Notes: a model not told the origin generated them from the letters alone. 31,048 bases of DNA from Butyrivibrio sp. (GCA_024688095.1 JAILEJ010000052.1:1-31048); one strand, 5' to 3'. Numbered from the stretch's first letter, positions 1 to 8,650 are shown. A program made the numbers and translations.

Positions 1-223
1 ATAAAACGTAAGGATATGCAGATCTATGAAATTGAAATTATGACTTAATGAATGTAGATGTGGCAGCGAGAGTCATAAGAAGTGCTATATGCAAGTAAAG
101 ATTATGATTCTGCAAAAAGAAATGAATATATGGCGTTAGCACTTCTTATGACTCTCTCTACAACATCTACATTCATTAAGTCATAATTTCAATTTCATTG
201 ATCTGCATATCCTTACGTTTTAT
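1..223. repeat. Head-to-head inverted repeat inside the left array (arms 1-85 and 139-223)
   Basis: The reverse complement of 1-85 matches 139-223 with only a few mismatches, mainly in the variable stretch of the unit and near the ATAG/ATTG position. The ~53-bp centre (86-138) contains ATGAATATATGGCGTTAGC, which is otherwise found at the right-hand end of the complete array (about 22912-22930), just before its cap. The centre therefore looks like an array terminus fused directly to an inverted array, with the cap missing. The left arm may continue beyond the window. Confidence 0.85.
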
Positions 224-480
224 GACTTATTTAGCACCATTCAATGCTGTAGAGTCATAATCCTTACTTGTCGAAAGTAATTCTTATGACTCTCACAGCC
301 ACATCTACATTCATAAAGTCATAATTTCAATTTAAGTGATCTGCAAATCCTTATGTTTTATGACCTAATTGGCATCTCACAATGATATAGAGTCATAATC
401 CTTACTTGTCGATTGTACTTATTATGACTCTCGTCGCCACATATGCATTGATAGAGTCATAATTTCTTCATGTGACAGCA
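1..480 (-). repeat. Left copy of the 138-bp satellite array (partial, runs off the window)
   Basis: The same 138-bp unit as at 21588-22905, here mostly in reverse orientation from about 139 to 470. The TTATGAC landmark recurs at 220-226 and 358-364, exactly 138 bp apart. Octamers AGTCATAA and TTATGACT alternate through it. The part next to the cap at 491-610 reads, in reverse complement, like the start of the right-hand array, including the stretch CATGAAGAAATTATGACTCT. Positions 1-85 carry a unit in the opposite (+) orientation, so the array folds back on itself near 86-138. No coding sequence is visible. Confidence 0.9.
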
Positions 481-490
481 TTTTTTTATT

Positions 491-610
491 TATCAGGTGC
501 CTTACTACTAATTAGTCAAAAAAAAAATCTGTCAAGAGTGCATAGCACCGCTAAGCGGCATGCTCTTGACAGAATTTTTACTTTGACTTTAATTTTTATA
601 GCGCCTGATA
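491..610. repeat. Palindromic cap unit A (about 120 bp), end of the left satellite element
   Basis: Begins with TATCAGGTGC (491-500) and ends with GCGCCTGATA (601-610), an imperfect terminal inverted repeat. The centre is a strong stem, CTGTCAAGAG (529-538) with CTCTTGACAG (563-572), holding a smaller CCGC/GCGG hairpin. It is a near-copy of units at 21435-21557 (inverted) and 22940-23060 (same orientation). On the cap's gene-facing side, sequence identity to the inverted copy at 21410 continues another ~17 bp to the stop codon of the EAL gene. Confidence 0.85.
518..572 (-). terminator. Rho-independent terminator for the valS-to-EAL gene run
   Basis: Read on the minus strand, the CTGTCAAGAG/CTCTTGACAG stem (529-572) is followed by a run of ten T (A-run at 518-527). 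It lies about 60 bp after the stop codon of the EAL-domain gene and is embedded in palindromic cap A. Confidence 0.8.
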
Positions 611-631
611 TATTTTTTGTGAATTAAATTG

Positions 632-2287
632 TTATTTAGAAATATAAAGTGGTGAGTGCTCAAAATCCTGCAGATTTAAAGGGCGACCATATAGATAACC
701 TTGAACAGATAATATATTGTACTTTTTAATCATTTGAGCTATATTCTCATCTTCTATACCTGTAATACAGGTAGAAACACTCATTTTATCTGCAAAATCC
801 AGAATTGTTTCTAGAACATATCTGTTTGTAAGATTATTATCTATACTTGAACTTATATCCGGATCTATCTTTATTAAGTCTACCGGAAACTGTCTCACAA
901 GATCTAAATCTGCAAAGTCCTTTACATCTACTGCTATCTTTATTCCGCATGACTTTAGGAACTCCACCTGACTCTTTAAATGATCTCTGCTAAGCTGTCT
1001 TACATTATGAGATAATTCAAGAAACAGACCTGTTGAAGGATATCCTGTACGCCTTAATATCTCTAGTAATGTTGTCCTGAACTCACTTCTTTCTAATTGC
1101 ATATAAGCCAAATTAATATTTATATAGAACTTTTTATGAGTTTTTCTAAATTCAAGGCCATCTATTAAAGCCTTTTCCAATATCCAATTTCCAAGTGTAT
1201 AGAAAACAGGATCCTGCTCAAGCCATGGCACAAATTCCGATGGACTTACAACACCGTAAGGCTCTTTTTTCCATCTTATAAGCACTTCTGCCCCAACAAT
1301 ACTATTATCCTCTGATGAAACAATTGGCTGATATTCCAGGTAAAAATTCTCACATTTATTTAAAACGCTGCTTCTTACTTCATCTACAAGCTCAATACTG
1401 TTTTTATTATTCTCAAGTTCTCCATTATGAAAAATTATAAGATTTCCATTTCTTTCTGTTTTGGAATAATTCAGGGCATATTTAGCGCTTGTATATACAG
1501 TATGCTCATCAACAGTAAAATCATCCGCTATGATAACACCACCGCCTATATCAGCTGAAGCTTTTTTACCTTCTATTATAAGGTGCCCCTTTGTATAACT
1601 TCTAACCTTTTGATACATATGCTTTATCTCATCAAGCGTCATATTTGTTGTAACATATGCAAGGATAGTGCCTTCACCCCTATAACATTTACCTGTATTG
1701 CCAAATTCATCTAAAAGATAATTAGCTGTAGTCTTTAAAATCTTATTTCCAAATTCATAACCAAAACGTCGATTTATTTCCCCAAAATCAATATAGTTAA
1801 TCATTAAGACTATATAATTTCTTTTTTCGTTTTTATATTTTCCTAACTGAGCAAGCATCTCATATTGATTTGGAAATCCGGTTATTGGATCATTGTTGTT
1901 TACTACACCATGATTTGTTATAGAGCATGCGAAAAAAGCAGGTCTCCCAGCATAATCTTTTATTATTATGCCTTTACATGTACATGCGACATATTCCCCG
2001 CTTTTGTTTCTTGCCCTATACTCAAATTCAGGATCTGCCTTCTTTCCTGAAAAAACTATAGAAAGGTGCTCATTGTATGCAGTTTTATCATCTGGATGAA
2101 CATGTGATTCCCATACAGATCCAGCATTAAATACATATTCCCCAGGTAATCCAAAATAATCAACAGCATTAACAGACCATCTTGAAAGATTTCTATTAAT
2201 ATCATAGATATAAACATATCTGCTTCGCGAAGTTACTGCAAAAGTATCAAAAATTCTACTAATTGTATCGTAATTGCTACCTGCCAT
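632..2287 (-). CDS. PAS-GGDEF-EAL protein, both catalytic motifs degenerate (probable c-di-GMP receptor or weak phosphodiesterase)
   Basis: A 551-residue soluble protein. Residues about 20-125 look like a PAS domain of the PAS_3 type. A GGDEF fold starts at DPITGFPN (133-140), but the signature itself is RGEGT (203-207), so cyclase activity is unlikely. The EAL domain spans about 300-545. The EAL signature reads E334-V335-L336, and N391, E424, D454, K473, E512 and Q529 sit where metal or substrate ligands are expected. The usual DDFG, however, is D454-V455-K-D, losing the second aspartate. Family knowledge places both Asp residues at the two-metal site, so hydrolysis is probably weak or lost; that is inference. 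The start has GGAGGAAAG upstream. It is the last gene of the minus-strand run, 41 bp after the PH-like gene, and its stop borders the cap repeat. Confidence 0.85.
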   Translation of the reverse strand: MAGSNYDTISRIFDTFAVTSRSRYVYIYDINRNLSRWSVNAVDYFGLPGEYVFNAGSVWESHVHPDDKTAYNEHLSIVFSGKKADPEFEYRARNKSGEYVACTCKGIIIKDYAGRPAFFACSITNHGVVNNNDPITGFPNQYEMLAQLGKYKNEKRNYIVLMINYIDFGEINRRFGYEFGNKILKTTANYLLDEFGNTGKCYRGEGTILAYVTTNMTLDEIKHMYQKVRSYTKGHLIIEGKKASADIGGGVIIADDFTVDEHTVYTSAKYALNYSKTERNGNLIIFHNGELENNKNSIELVDEVRSSVLNKCENFYLEYQPIVSSEDNSIVGAEVLIRWKKEPYGVVSPSEFVPWLEQDPVFYTLGNWILEKALIDGLEFRKTHKKFYININLAYMQLERSEFRTTLLEILRRTGYPSTGLFLELSHNVRQLSRDHLKSQVEFLKSCGIKIAVDVKDFADLDLVRQFPVDLIKIDPDISSSIDNNLTNRYVLETILDFADKMSVSTCITGIEDENIAQMIKKYNILSVQGYLYGRPLNLQDFEHSPLYISK

Positions 2288-2328
2288 ATATCCCCAACTT
2301 TCCTCCTGCAGATCAATGATAATAAAGC

Positions 2329-2775
2329 TTAGCCATCAATATTATCAGGATCCATATCATGCATGTCTTCACCTTCAAAACCTATATTTTGCATACTAAC
2401 AGTTCTACGACGAAGTCTGCATCTTTCAGCATTTTGATTTATAAAGTCTTTAATCTCCCTACCATGCTTAATATTTTTCATTGTTATTGTATGATCTGTA
2501 ACATCAGATGTATAGCATAGTACAGTTGAAAGACCGAAAATTCTCTGGAAAAGAGATCTTGAAAGCTCAACATCACTAATTCTATACATGAAGCAATCAT
2601 TTTCTTTTATATTAAGAAAACCTGATATAATTACAAGTTCATTCTCGTATAACTCATATTTTGTAAATGGCCAAGGAATACCAAAAAACAAAAGTCTGCC
2701 TGTTTCTTTGTATTCTAACTTACCTTTTGATCCTGTAGCAAAATTATTTTGCTCTTCATTCGCAATTTTTGCCAT
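2329..2775 (-). CDS. Small PH-like domain protein of unknown function
   Basis: A 148-residue protein without signal peptide or membrane segment. Residues about 20-115 alternate short hydrophobic strands with an IPWPFTKYELYENELVI section and a closing helix (REIKDFINQNAERC), the layout of bacterial PH domains (bPH/YdbS-like), which in Clostridia are often single-domain proteins. The C-terminal ~30 residues are acidic and probably disordered. The frame is open to a TTG at 2787, but I chose the ATG at 2775 because GGAGGGG lies directly before it. It begins 18 bp after the stop of the TPR lipoprotein gene and 41 bp before the EAL gene, so it is probably co-transcribed. The PH assignment is moderate and no ligand can be read. 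Confidence 0.7.
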   Translation of the reverse strand: MAKIANEEQNNFATGSKGKLEYKETGRLLFFGIPWPFTKYELYENELVIISGFLNIKENDCFMYRISDVELSRSLFQRIFGLSTVLCYTSDVTDHTITMKNIKHGREIKDFINQNAERCRLRRRTVSMQNIGFEGEDMHDMDPDNIDG

Positions 2776-2793
2776 TGTCCCCTCCAATCTAAA

Positions 2794-3846
2794 CTATCTT
2801 GTTGAAAGAAATTCATATTCACGTTGTGCTTCTTCATCACCAGGGTACCGCTGTATATAAGTCTCCATCAAAGATTTTGCAACCGCAAAATCTCCTTTAT
2901 ATTCATAAGCAGTTATTTCATTTAGCATAAGTGCCTGCATAACACTTTCATCTCCAAGAAGTATTCCACTCTCAAATGAAGCTACAGCACCTTCATAATC
3001 ACCCATTTTAATTTGACAAAGACCAAGCTGATTATAGATATCTGCATGTTCCGGATCATTTTCCAAAAAAGTTTTATATACACTTACTGCATAGTTATAA
3101 TCACCTTGTTTTTCTGCTGTCAAACCTAGCAATAAAACTACAGGTGCTTTCTCTGTATCTCTTTCATTTCTTGCCTGCTCAAGATAATTTTGAGCTTCCG
3201 CATTATTTCCAAGATAAAAAGATATCTGACCTTTTTCATAATTTGACATATACTGGTCAGCTTTTTCCATAGCCGTTTGCAATATTGCAAGGCCCTCTTC
3301 TTCATATCCATAATCAGACAATGCCTTATATATCATGACAAGCTTATCAATATCACGCGAATCAAGAGAAATTGCTTTGGTAAAATCTTCATATGCACTA
3401 TCATGATTAGACTCTGCCAGTCTACATATTCCTCTTAAATAATATGCATCTTTTTCCTTATCTTTTAATGCAAGGATTGAATCATATATTTTTTCAGCTT
3501 CTTCATATTGTCCCAAATTACTGTAGCAATCTGCAAGATAATAATTCGTGTCATAATCCATTTCAAAAGCAATACCATTAGATGCTTTCAATGCTTTTAA
3601 AAAGGCTTCAACTGCTTCTTCGTATCTTCCCAGCTTATAAAATGCAATCCCTTGCCCTCTGTAGAGCTGTCTTGCATTTTCACCTGCCTCAATCGCCTTA
3701 TTAAAGCTTTCAAGAGCATTTTCATATTCCATACTTTCTATATAAGCCAGACCCGAATCAGTATTATCATGACTATATGTCATACTACATCCTGAACAAA
3801 CTGTAACAAGCAGAAGAGCTGCTGCAAATCCACTAATTCTTCTCAC
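2794..3846 (-). CDS. Tetratricopeptide-repeat lipoprotein
   Basis: A 350-residue protein with an N-terminal signal (RR, hydrophobic 5-16) ending CSGC, which fits lipid attachment at Cys20. The -3 residue is Cys rather than Leu, so the lipobox is slightly atypical. From about residue 33 onward the chain is almost entirely 34-residue TPR helical pairs (for example ALESFNKAIEAG, YEEAVEAFLKALKA, YEGAVASFESGILLG), at least eight by eye. Such proteins usually act as protein-binding scaffolds on the outer face of the membrane. The start is GTG at 3846, preceded by AGGAGGAG. The gene follows ridA by 26 bp and precedes the PH-like gene by 18 bp. No specific partner can be inferred. Confidence 0.85.
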   Translation of the reverse strand: MRRISGFAAALLLVTVCSGCSMTYSHDNTDSGLAYIESMEYENALESFNKAIEAGENARQLYRGQGIAFYKLGRYEEAVEAFLKALKASNGIAFEMDYDTNYYLADCYSNLGQYEEAEKIYDSILALKDKEKDAYYLRGICRLAESNHDSAYEDFTKAISLDSRDIDKLVMIYKALSDYGYEEEGLAILQTAMEKADQYMSNYEKGQISFYLGNNAEAQNYLEQARNERDTEKAPVVLLLGLTAEKQGDYNYAVSVYKTFLENDPEHADIYNQLGLCQIKMGDYEGAVASFESGILLGDESVMQALMLNEITAYEYKGDFAVAKSLMETYIQRYPGDEEAQREYEFLSTR

Positions 3847-3872
3847 TATCTCCTCCTGCTATTTAATAAAGC

Positions 3873-4247
3873 TTATTTTAAATATGCTGTAATCTCTACT
3901 TCACATAATACATTCTTTGGTAACTGTTTAACAGCTACACAACTTCTTGCTGGCTTACCTGTAAAATATTTTTCATAAACATCATTAAATGCACCAAAAT
4001 CTTCCATATCTGCAAGGAAACATGTTGTTTTTACCACATGCTCATAATCTGTACCTGCTGCTGATAATATCTCACCTATATTTTTGCAAACAAGATCTGC
4101 CTGTTCTGATACATCTTTTCCCTCAATTTCTCCATTTGCTGGATTAATCGGAATCTGACCTGATGCAAAAAGGAAATCCCCCGCCTTAATTGCCTGTGAA
4201 TATGGTCCAATTGCTGCTGGTGCTTTATTTGTTGATACTTTTTCCAT
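3873..4247 (-). CDS. ridA: RidA family enamine/imine deaminase
   Basis: A 124-residue protein of exactly the usual length for the RidA/YjgF/UK114 family. Signatures visible are GPYSQA (14-19), FASGQIP (27-33), the substrate-binding arginine in ARSCVAV (R101) and the closing CEVEITA (115-121) with its conserved glutamate. RidA hydrolyses reactive enamines/imines such as 2-aminoacrylate released by PLP enzymes, in the cytoplasm, and acts as a trimer. The start has GGAGG about 7 bases upstream. It sits mid-way in the minus-strand run, 15 bp after the 87-residue gene. Confidence 0.93.
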   Translation of the reverse strand: MEKVSTNKAPAAIGPYSQAIKAGDFLFASGQIPINPANGEIEGKDVSEQADLVCKNIGEILSAAGTDYEHVVKTTCFLADMEDFGAFNDVYEKYFTGKPARSCVAVKQLPKNVLCEVEITAYLK

Positions 4248-4262
4248 TATAAATCCTCCATT

Positions 4263-4526
4263 TTATTTGGTTTCAGGAGCTACACCTGTCACATCTTCTC
4301 CAAAAACAGCTGTAACATAAAAACCTCTCTCATTTTCTTCAACTCTGGTTACAATTCCTACTCTATCCATCATTCTTTCAGGAAAAGGATAATTTCCTGA
4401 CATAGCAAGTGATGGGTCTATAGTATAATAAACATTACTTGGAAGCCAACCCTCAGTGACAGTTACCCTGTCATCTTTTTTTAATAATCCTGGTCTTTCC
4501 ATTTTAAATTCCATTTCCCTGGCCAT
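4263..4526 (-). CDS. Conserved-looking 87-residue protein of unknown function
   Basis: I do not recognise this family. The chain has no signal peptide, membrane segment or cysteine. It is probably a small beta-rich domain: VTVTEGWLP (21-29), VYYTIDPS (32-39), DRVGIVTRVEENERGFYVTAVFGE (54-77) give alternating strands suggestive of an SH3-like barrel. The last ~10 residues look flexible. It starts 14 bp after the SGNH hydrolase gene and ends 15 bp before ridA, so it is almost certainly translated as part of the run. A weak GGAG-like site precedes the ATG. The SH3-like idea is only an impression from the strand pattern. Confidence 0.75.
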   Translation of the reverse strand: MAREMEFKMERPGLLKKDDRVTVTEGWLPSNVYYTIDPSLAMSGNYPFPERMMDRVGIVTRVEENERGFYVTAVFGEDVTGVAPETK

Positions 4527-4540
4527 ATAATAATGCTCCG

Positions 4541-5518
4541 TTATTTCTTAATTCCATTCTCTTTTAGATAATTATACCACCGTTCATACGCTGGCGCCTT
4601 CAAATGTATATCATCAAATGAAAGATCTTTTATCAAATCACCATTTTCATCATCTACTGAAGAATTCATATCCAGATAAAAAATATTGATATTATCTGCA
4701 ATCTGAGAAATAGCTTCATTTCTTTCATTTATATTGTCATTATTGACATATTCATCTGAATTGCTCTTATCTGCTGTTACATGCATTATACCCTGAATAT
4801 ATATAATAGCTTCAGGTTGCAGTTCACGAATTCGATTAATTACTTTTTGATAAGCTTCTGCAAAATATTCTGTATTACCTGTACCTATTTCATTTAAACC
4901 TATCATAATGTATATTTTACCAAATTGATTTTGCTGTAAAGCTTCATCAATTGTAATATCATCGCCTTCCTCGGTTTCTACCAGAGGAGTATCAAGTACC
5001 TTATAAATTGTAAGAGAAACCTTTGCATAAAATGTTGCTCTTTGATCAAGTTCCTCACAATATTCAGAAAGTCCTACCGTTCTGGAATCTCCTATAAATA
5101 ACGCATCATTAAAGTAATCTGCATCTACTGATTCCAGTGAGTAAGTTGATATCAAATCACTACTATCCGCTTCACTGCTACTATCTGCAATAGTGCTTTC
5201 ATCCAATCCCTGTTCAATATCCAAAATTGAATTATCAGAAACACTATTTCCTGAAACAGAATTTCCAGAAATACCATTTCCAGAAATAGAATTTTCTACT
5301 GCATCATTTTGACCTTCGTTTATACCCATGGTTAAAATTTCCCATGGCATTTTCCCCTCTGAAAATCCTCTAAACATCAGGCTTAAAACCGGTGCGCTCT
5401 TAAAATCATAATTATAGCCCGCGTAAATTCCATTTTTGCCGCATATAGATATTATTGTAGATAAAACTGTACCTATCACGACAAGAATTATAAGCGGATG
5501 ACCTTTTTTTTGCCCCAT
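4541..5518 (-). CDS. Membrane-anchored SGNH/GDSL-family hydrolase
   Basis: A 325-residue protein. Residues 8-25 form an uncleaved-looking membrane anchor, followed by a low-complexity stalk (about 70-125) rich in Ser, Asn and Asp with a pentapeptide repeat (NSISG, NGISG, NSVSG). The SGNH domain follows: block I FIGDSRTVGL with nucleophile Ser145, block III GLNE (207-210) and block V DDIH with Asp302 and His305. These enzymes are esterases or O-acetyl(transfer)ases acting outside the cell. The gene lies directly downstream of an MBOAT gene (58 bp), the arrangement seen in AlgI/AlgJ-, PatA/PatB- and DltB/DltD-like systems, where MBOAT exports the acyl group and the SGNH protein transfers or removes it. 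The target polymer cannot be read. GGAG precedes the ATG. Confidence 0.85.
   Translation of the reverse strand: MGQKKGHPLIILVVIGTVLSTIISICGKNGIYAGYNYDFKSAPVLSLMFRGFSEGKMPWEILTMGINEGQNDAVENSISGNGISGNSVSGNSVSDNSILDIEQGLDESTIADSSSEADSSDLISTYSLESVDADYFNDALFIGDSRTVGLSEYCEELDQRATFYAKVSLTIYKVLDTPLVETEEGDDITIDEALQQNQFGKIYIMIGLNEIGTGNTEYFAEAYQKVINRIRELQPEAIIYIQGIMHVTADKSNSDEYVNNDNINERNEAISQIADNINIFYLDMNSSVDDENGDLIKDLSFDDIHLKAPAYERWYNYLKENGIKK
5228..5295 (-). repeat. 15-bp in-frame tandem repeat in the SGNH hydrolase stalk
   Basis: About four to five copies of a 15-bp unit (plus-strand core TTTCCAGAAATA) encode the pentapeptide (S/G)(I/V)SGN at residues about 76-97 of the SGNH protein. A multiple of three keeps the frame, so copy-number slippage would only change the length of the stalk between membrane anchor and catalytic domain. 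Confidence 0.7.
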
Positions 5519-5576
5519 ATAACTCCATTCATAAAAACAATCATAATGTAAATACCTTTTTACTATTTACACTAAT

Positions 5577-6950
5577 TTAAAATCTCAAATACATAAACGG
5601 ATTTCCTACTGCATTTGACATACTGTAAACACAGATCCAGAATAAACCCAAAAATACTATAGAAAAAATAGTGTTTTTTCTATTTTTATTAATATAATCA
5701 TAAAAAGTTGGTATAAGTAATAACAATCCTGCTATTACATAACATCCATAGTTTCCTACAAATTTCGAAATATCTAAATAATTTATACTCTCTCCAATAC
5801 CAAAAAAAGGAAACATTCTTCCAAGATAACTTATCAAATCTGATGCATTAGAAATTGCAAATATAACCCATGTAATAGGAATCAGTACTAAAACGTTTAA
5901 TCTTCCAATTATTTTACCTGCTACATTTAATTTACCTAATATAAATTTTTCTATGCATATTAGTAAGAATAAAATACCTCCCCACAAAATAAAGTTAAAA
6001 GTCACACCATGCCAGAAACCTGTTATTACCCAAACCATAAACAAATTTCTAATGGTTTTGCCTTTACCCTGTCTGCTTCCTCCAAGAGGTATATATACAT
6101 AATCTTTAAACCAACTACCTAAAGTTATATGCCATCTGCGATAAAATTCTGCAACGCTTTTAGAACTATATGGATGATCAAAATTAATTACAAACGGAAA
6201 TCCTATCATCACACCTATTCCTGCAGCCATTAGCGAATATCCCCAGAAGTCAAAATATAAGTTCAGTGAATATATAACTGCTCCAAACCAGGAAAGGGGA
6301 GTTGAAACACTTGAATAACCAATAGTTCCAATTTCTTTCCAGCCCATAGCCAAATGATCCGCTATTAAAACCTTCATGGAAAGGCCCATTATGAAATATC
6401 GAAGTCCATCTTCTATTTGATCAAAGTAATATGAAAAATTGTCCTTCCAGCCTTTTTTATCTTCATTATTATCTAATAATGTATTCTCACAAAAAACATT
6501 ATATCTCATTATAGGTCCCGAAGTAATTTGAGGAAACATTATAAAATAAGTTATAGTTCTAATAAAATCAGGCTTTTCTGAAATAATTCCTTTATAAATA
6601 TCAATTTGATAAGAAATCATTTTAAATGTATAAAAACTGATTCCTATTGGTAAAAATCCTTTAATATATGCCTGTCCAAAAATTTTACATATAAGCAAAA
6701 GCATAATGTCAAAACAAATTGAAATAATAAGATATTCTTTTTTTCTTTCAAAAATGCTATTTGCAAGAACATAATTAAATATAGTGGCTGCAATTAAAAG
6801 CCATATAAAATTAAAATCTGCTATGGCATAAAATACAAGGCTTCCTGCAGCCAAAATCCATATCCTATATTTTGCCGGTACAATATAAAATGCAATTAAG
6901 AATATAGGTAAAAACCTAAATATAAATTGTAAATCTGAAAAATTGGTCAT
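5577..6950 (-). CDS. MBOAT-family O-acyltransferase (AlgI/DltB-like)
   Basis: A 457-residue polytopic membrane protein with about ten to twelve hydrophobic segments. MBOAT signatures are clear: FPQITSGPIMRY (139-150), NFDHPYSSKSVAEFYRRWHITLGSWFKDY around 256-284, YIPLGGSRQG (286-295) and the catalytic histidine His314 in TGFWHGVTFNF. Proteins of this family pass an acyl group from a cytoplasmic donor across the membrane for O-acylation of exported polymers (alginate, cellulose, peptidoglycan or teichoic acid). No dltA/dltC genes are nearby, so a D-alanylation role is not supported; acetylation with the downstream SGNH partner is more likely. The ribosome site is weak (ATGGGT). Between the upstream TPR gene and this one is a 7-bp-stem hairpin without a T-run. 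Confidence 0.92.
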   Translation of the reverse strand: MTNFSDLQFIFRFLPIFLIAFYIVPAKYRIWILAAGSLVFYAIADFNFIWLLIAATIFNYVLANSIFERKKEYLIISICFDIMLLLICKIFGQAYIKGFLPIGISFYTFKMISYQIDIYKGIISEKPDFIRTITYFIMFPQITSGPIMRYNVFCENTLLDNNEDKKGWKDNFSYYFDQIEDGLRYFIMGLSMKVLIADHLAMGWKEIGTIGYSSVSTPLSWFGAVIYSLNLYFDFWGYSLMAAGIGVMIGFPFVINFDHPYSSKSVAEFYRRWHITLGSWFKDYVYIPLGGSRQGKGKTIRNLFMVWVITGFWHGVTFNFILWGGILFLLICIEKFILGKLNVAGKIIGRLNVLVLIPITWVIFAISNASDLISYLGRMFPFFGIGESINYLDISKFVGNYGCYVIAGLLLLIPTFYDYINKNRKNTIFSIVFLGLFWICVYSMSNAVGNPFMYLRF

Positions 6951-7002
6951 AATTAATATGTTGTACCCATTTCTATATTTCTAGATACTAAAACCACACA
7001 TT

Positions 7003-8430
7003 TTAGTTATCAGCATTATTGATTTCTGCAAGCTTAACCTCAGCGCCACTGGCACTCTGAGTATCAGGAAAATCGGTTATAACCTTGTCATATATCTCTT
7101 TTGCCTGTTCAGTATCACCATTGTCAAAATATGCATTTCCCAGATTGAATAATGCATCAACATTAGTACTATCATAACTATAAGCTCTTGTAAGATAATT
7201 TATAGCATTTTGATAATCATCATCTTTATACGCCTGATATCCAAGAGTATAATATTGAGAGCTTAGATCAGCACCAACTATAGTCATAAAACTATTATAT
7301 AATTTTGAAAATTCTGAAGATATTGCATTATCTTCTAGTAACGTTACATCAATTTTTTCAAGTTCTGAAGCAATACCTTCTATATTTTCTGAGTCAAGTA
7401 AATATTCGTTTACTGCTGACATAAGTGAATCCATAGCATCCGTCTCAGCATTTGAACCTTCAAATGAATTAATCTGATTTTCGAGTTCTGTCACCTGAGC
7501 CTGAAGTGATTCAACCTGTTCAGAATATTCGTTAATTTTCGCAGATTTTGAATCAGATTCTTCACTTATAGAAATTATTTTCTTTTGATTGCTATTATTT
7601 ATAGCCTGTATTCTTGCAGGCAAAATAAGAAAACATGATGCTGCAATTCCAAGAATAATACCTACAACTATTCCCCATATAGAAAAGGAACCCTTTATCC
7701 CACCACTTCTTACTGGCTGAATTATTGTTTCGTTACCGCTCTGATATCTGATTACATCACCGGACTGAGGAGCTTTAACAGCTGGCTTTTCTTCCTTTTT
7801 TATCTCGCCTGGATCAAGCATTGCCTCAGCTTCTTTAAAATAACGCTTAGCCATAGTATTACCAGTATCCAGCTTAAGACATTTTTGAGCCTCTGTTCGG
7901 GCTTTTGCATAATTACCATTATTAAGATATAAAAGTGAAAGTAAAAGATGTGCACGAATAAAACCAGGATTCATAGACAAAACCTTTTTAAGCTGAATAA
8001 CAGCAAGGTCAAGTCCATCCTGATGGCAATAATTAAGTGATATATTATATTTTTTGATTGTCTGATTAAATGTATCCAGTGTAGATGGATCATTCTTAAT
8101 CATATCCATATATTTGTCTGCAAGGTTATCATCAGAACGTAAATTTTTACTAATAACCCATTCACTTAGAGCTGCAACAACCTCTCCTGTCTCATAATAC
8201 ACAAGTCCCAGAAGATTTCTTGCATCGATATTATTTTTATTAAACTTCAGACTCTGTCTTAAAGATTCAATTGAACCTGTAAGGTCTCTTACTTCAGCTT
8301 TCTCAAGACCTTCATTATAATATCTGTTAGACAGTGCCATAATTCTCTTATATATTTTTACATTGGTTCCACAACCAGGACATGTATTTTTTCCCGGCTC
8401 CAATGTTCTTCCGCACTTATAGCATTTCAT
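7003..8430 (-). CDS. Zinc-ribbon/TPR single-pass membrane protein
   Basis: A 475-residue protein. An N-terminal zinc ribbon uses Cys3, Cys6, Cys17 and Cys20. TPR-like helical pairs cover about 34-205. A proline/lysine-rich linker leads to one transmembrane helix (about 249-271). After it come a coiled coil (about 284-325, SLQAQVTELENQI) and two further TPRs (about 393-455). With no signal peptide, the zinc ribbon and first TPR block should be cytoplasmic and the second block outside, so the protein has protein-interaction modules on both membrane faces. Function is unknown. It precedes the MBOAT gene by 52 bp and follows the 50-residue gene by 28 bp. Confidence 0.85.
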   Translation of the reverse strand: MKCYKCGRTLEPGKNTCPGCGTNVKIYKRIMALSNRYYNEGLEKAEVRDLTGSIESLRQSLKFNKNNIDARNLLGLVYYETGEVVAALSEWVISKNLRSDDNLADKYMDMIKNDPSTLDTFNQTIKKYNISLNYCHQDGLDLAVIQLKKVLSMNPGFIRAHLLLSLLYLNNGNYAKARTEAQKCLKLDTGNTMAKRYFKEAEAMLDPGEIKKEEKPAVKAPQSGDVIRYQSGNETIIQPVRSGGIKGSFSIWGIVVGIILGIAASCFLILPARIQAINNSNQKKIISISEESDSKSAKINEYSEQVESLQAQVTELENQINSFEGSNAETDAMDSLMSAVNEYLLDSENIEGIASELEKIDVTLLEDNAISSEFSKLYNSFMTIVGADLSSQYYTLGYQAYKDDDYQNAINYLTRAYSYDSTNVDALFNLGNAYFDNGDTEQAKEIYDKVITDFPDTQSASGAEVKLAEINNADN

Positions 8431-8458
8431 AATACAGCTCCCCTTTAAATGTTCCTAC

Positions 8459-8611
8459 TTATTTCTTGCTACTCTCATCTTTTGCATCTTTAAGCAGCTT
8501 TACCAGAACATCTGCCATATCATCAAGGTCCTGATTATAAATTATCTCCTCTGCATCCTCAATTTCAAGGCTGGGATGAAATTTCTTAAGTTCTTCCTCA
8601 AAATTAATCAT
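8459..8611 (-). CDS. Small acidic 50-residue protein, unknown function
   Basis: An ORF of 50 codons between folC and the zinc-ribbon/TPR gene. It starts at ATG 8611 behind a good GGGAG site and ends with TAA at 8459. The product begins MINFEEELKKFHPSLEIED and ends KDAKDESSKK. It is charged, cysteine-free and predicted helical (IYNQDLDDMADVLVKLLKDA). I do not recognise a family. Support is positional: good ribosome site, 39 bp after folC, 28 bp before the next gene, and exact filling of an otherwise empty gap. Confidence 0.7.
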   Translation of the reverse strand: MINFEEELKKFHPSLEIEDAEEIIYNQDLDDMADVLVKLLKDAKDESSKK

Positions 8612-8650
8612 ATACTCTCCCTCTAAATTACTTCATATTACAAATAATAT

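Noticed and set aside
491..610. Integron attC site
   Set aside because: The cap is palindromic, but there is no integrase or cassette series, and the satellite units it borders are not gene cassettes.
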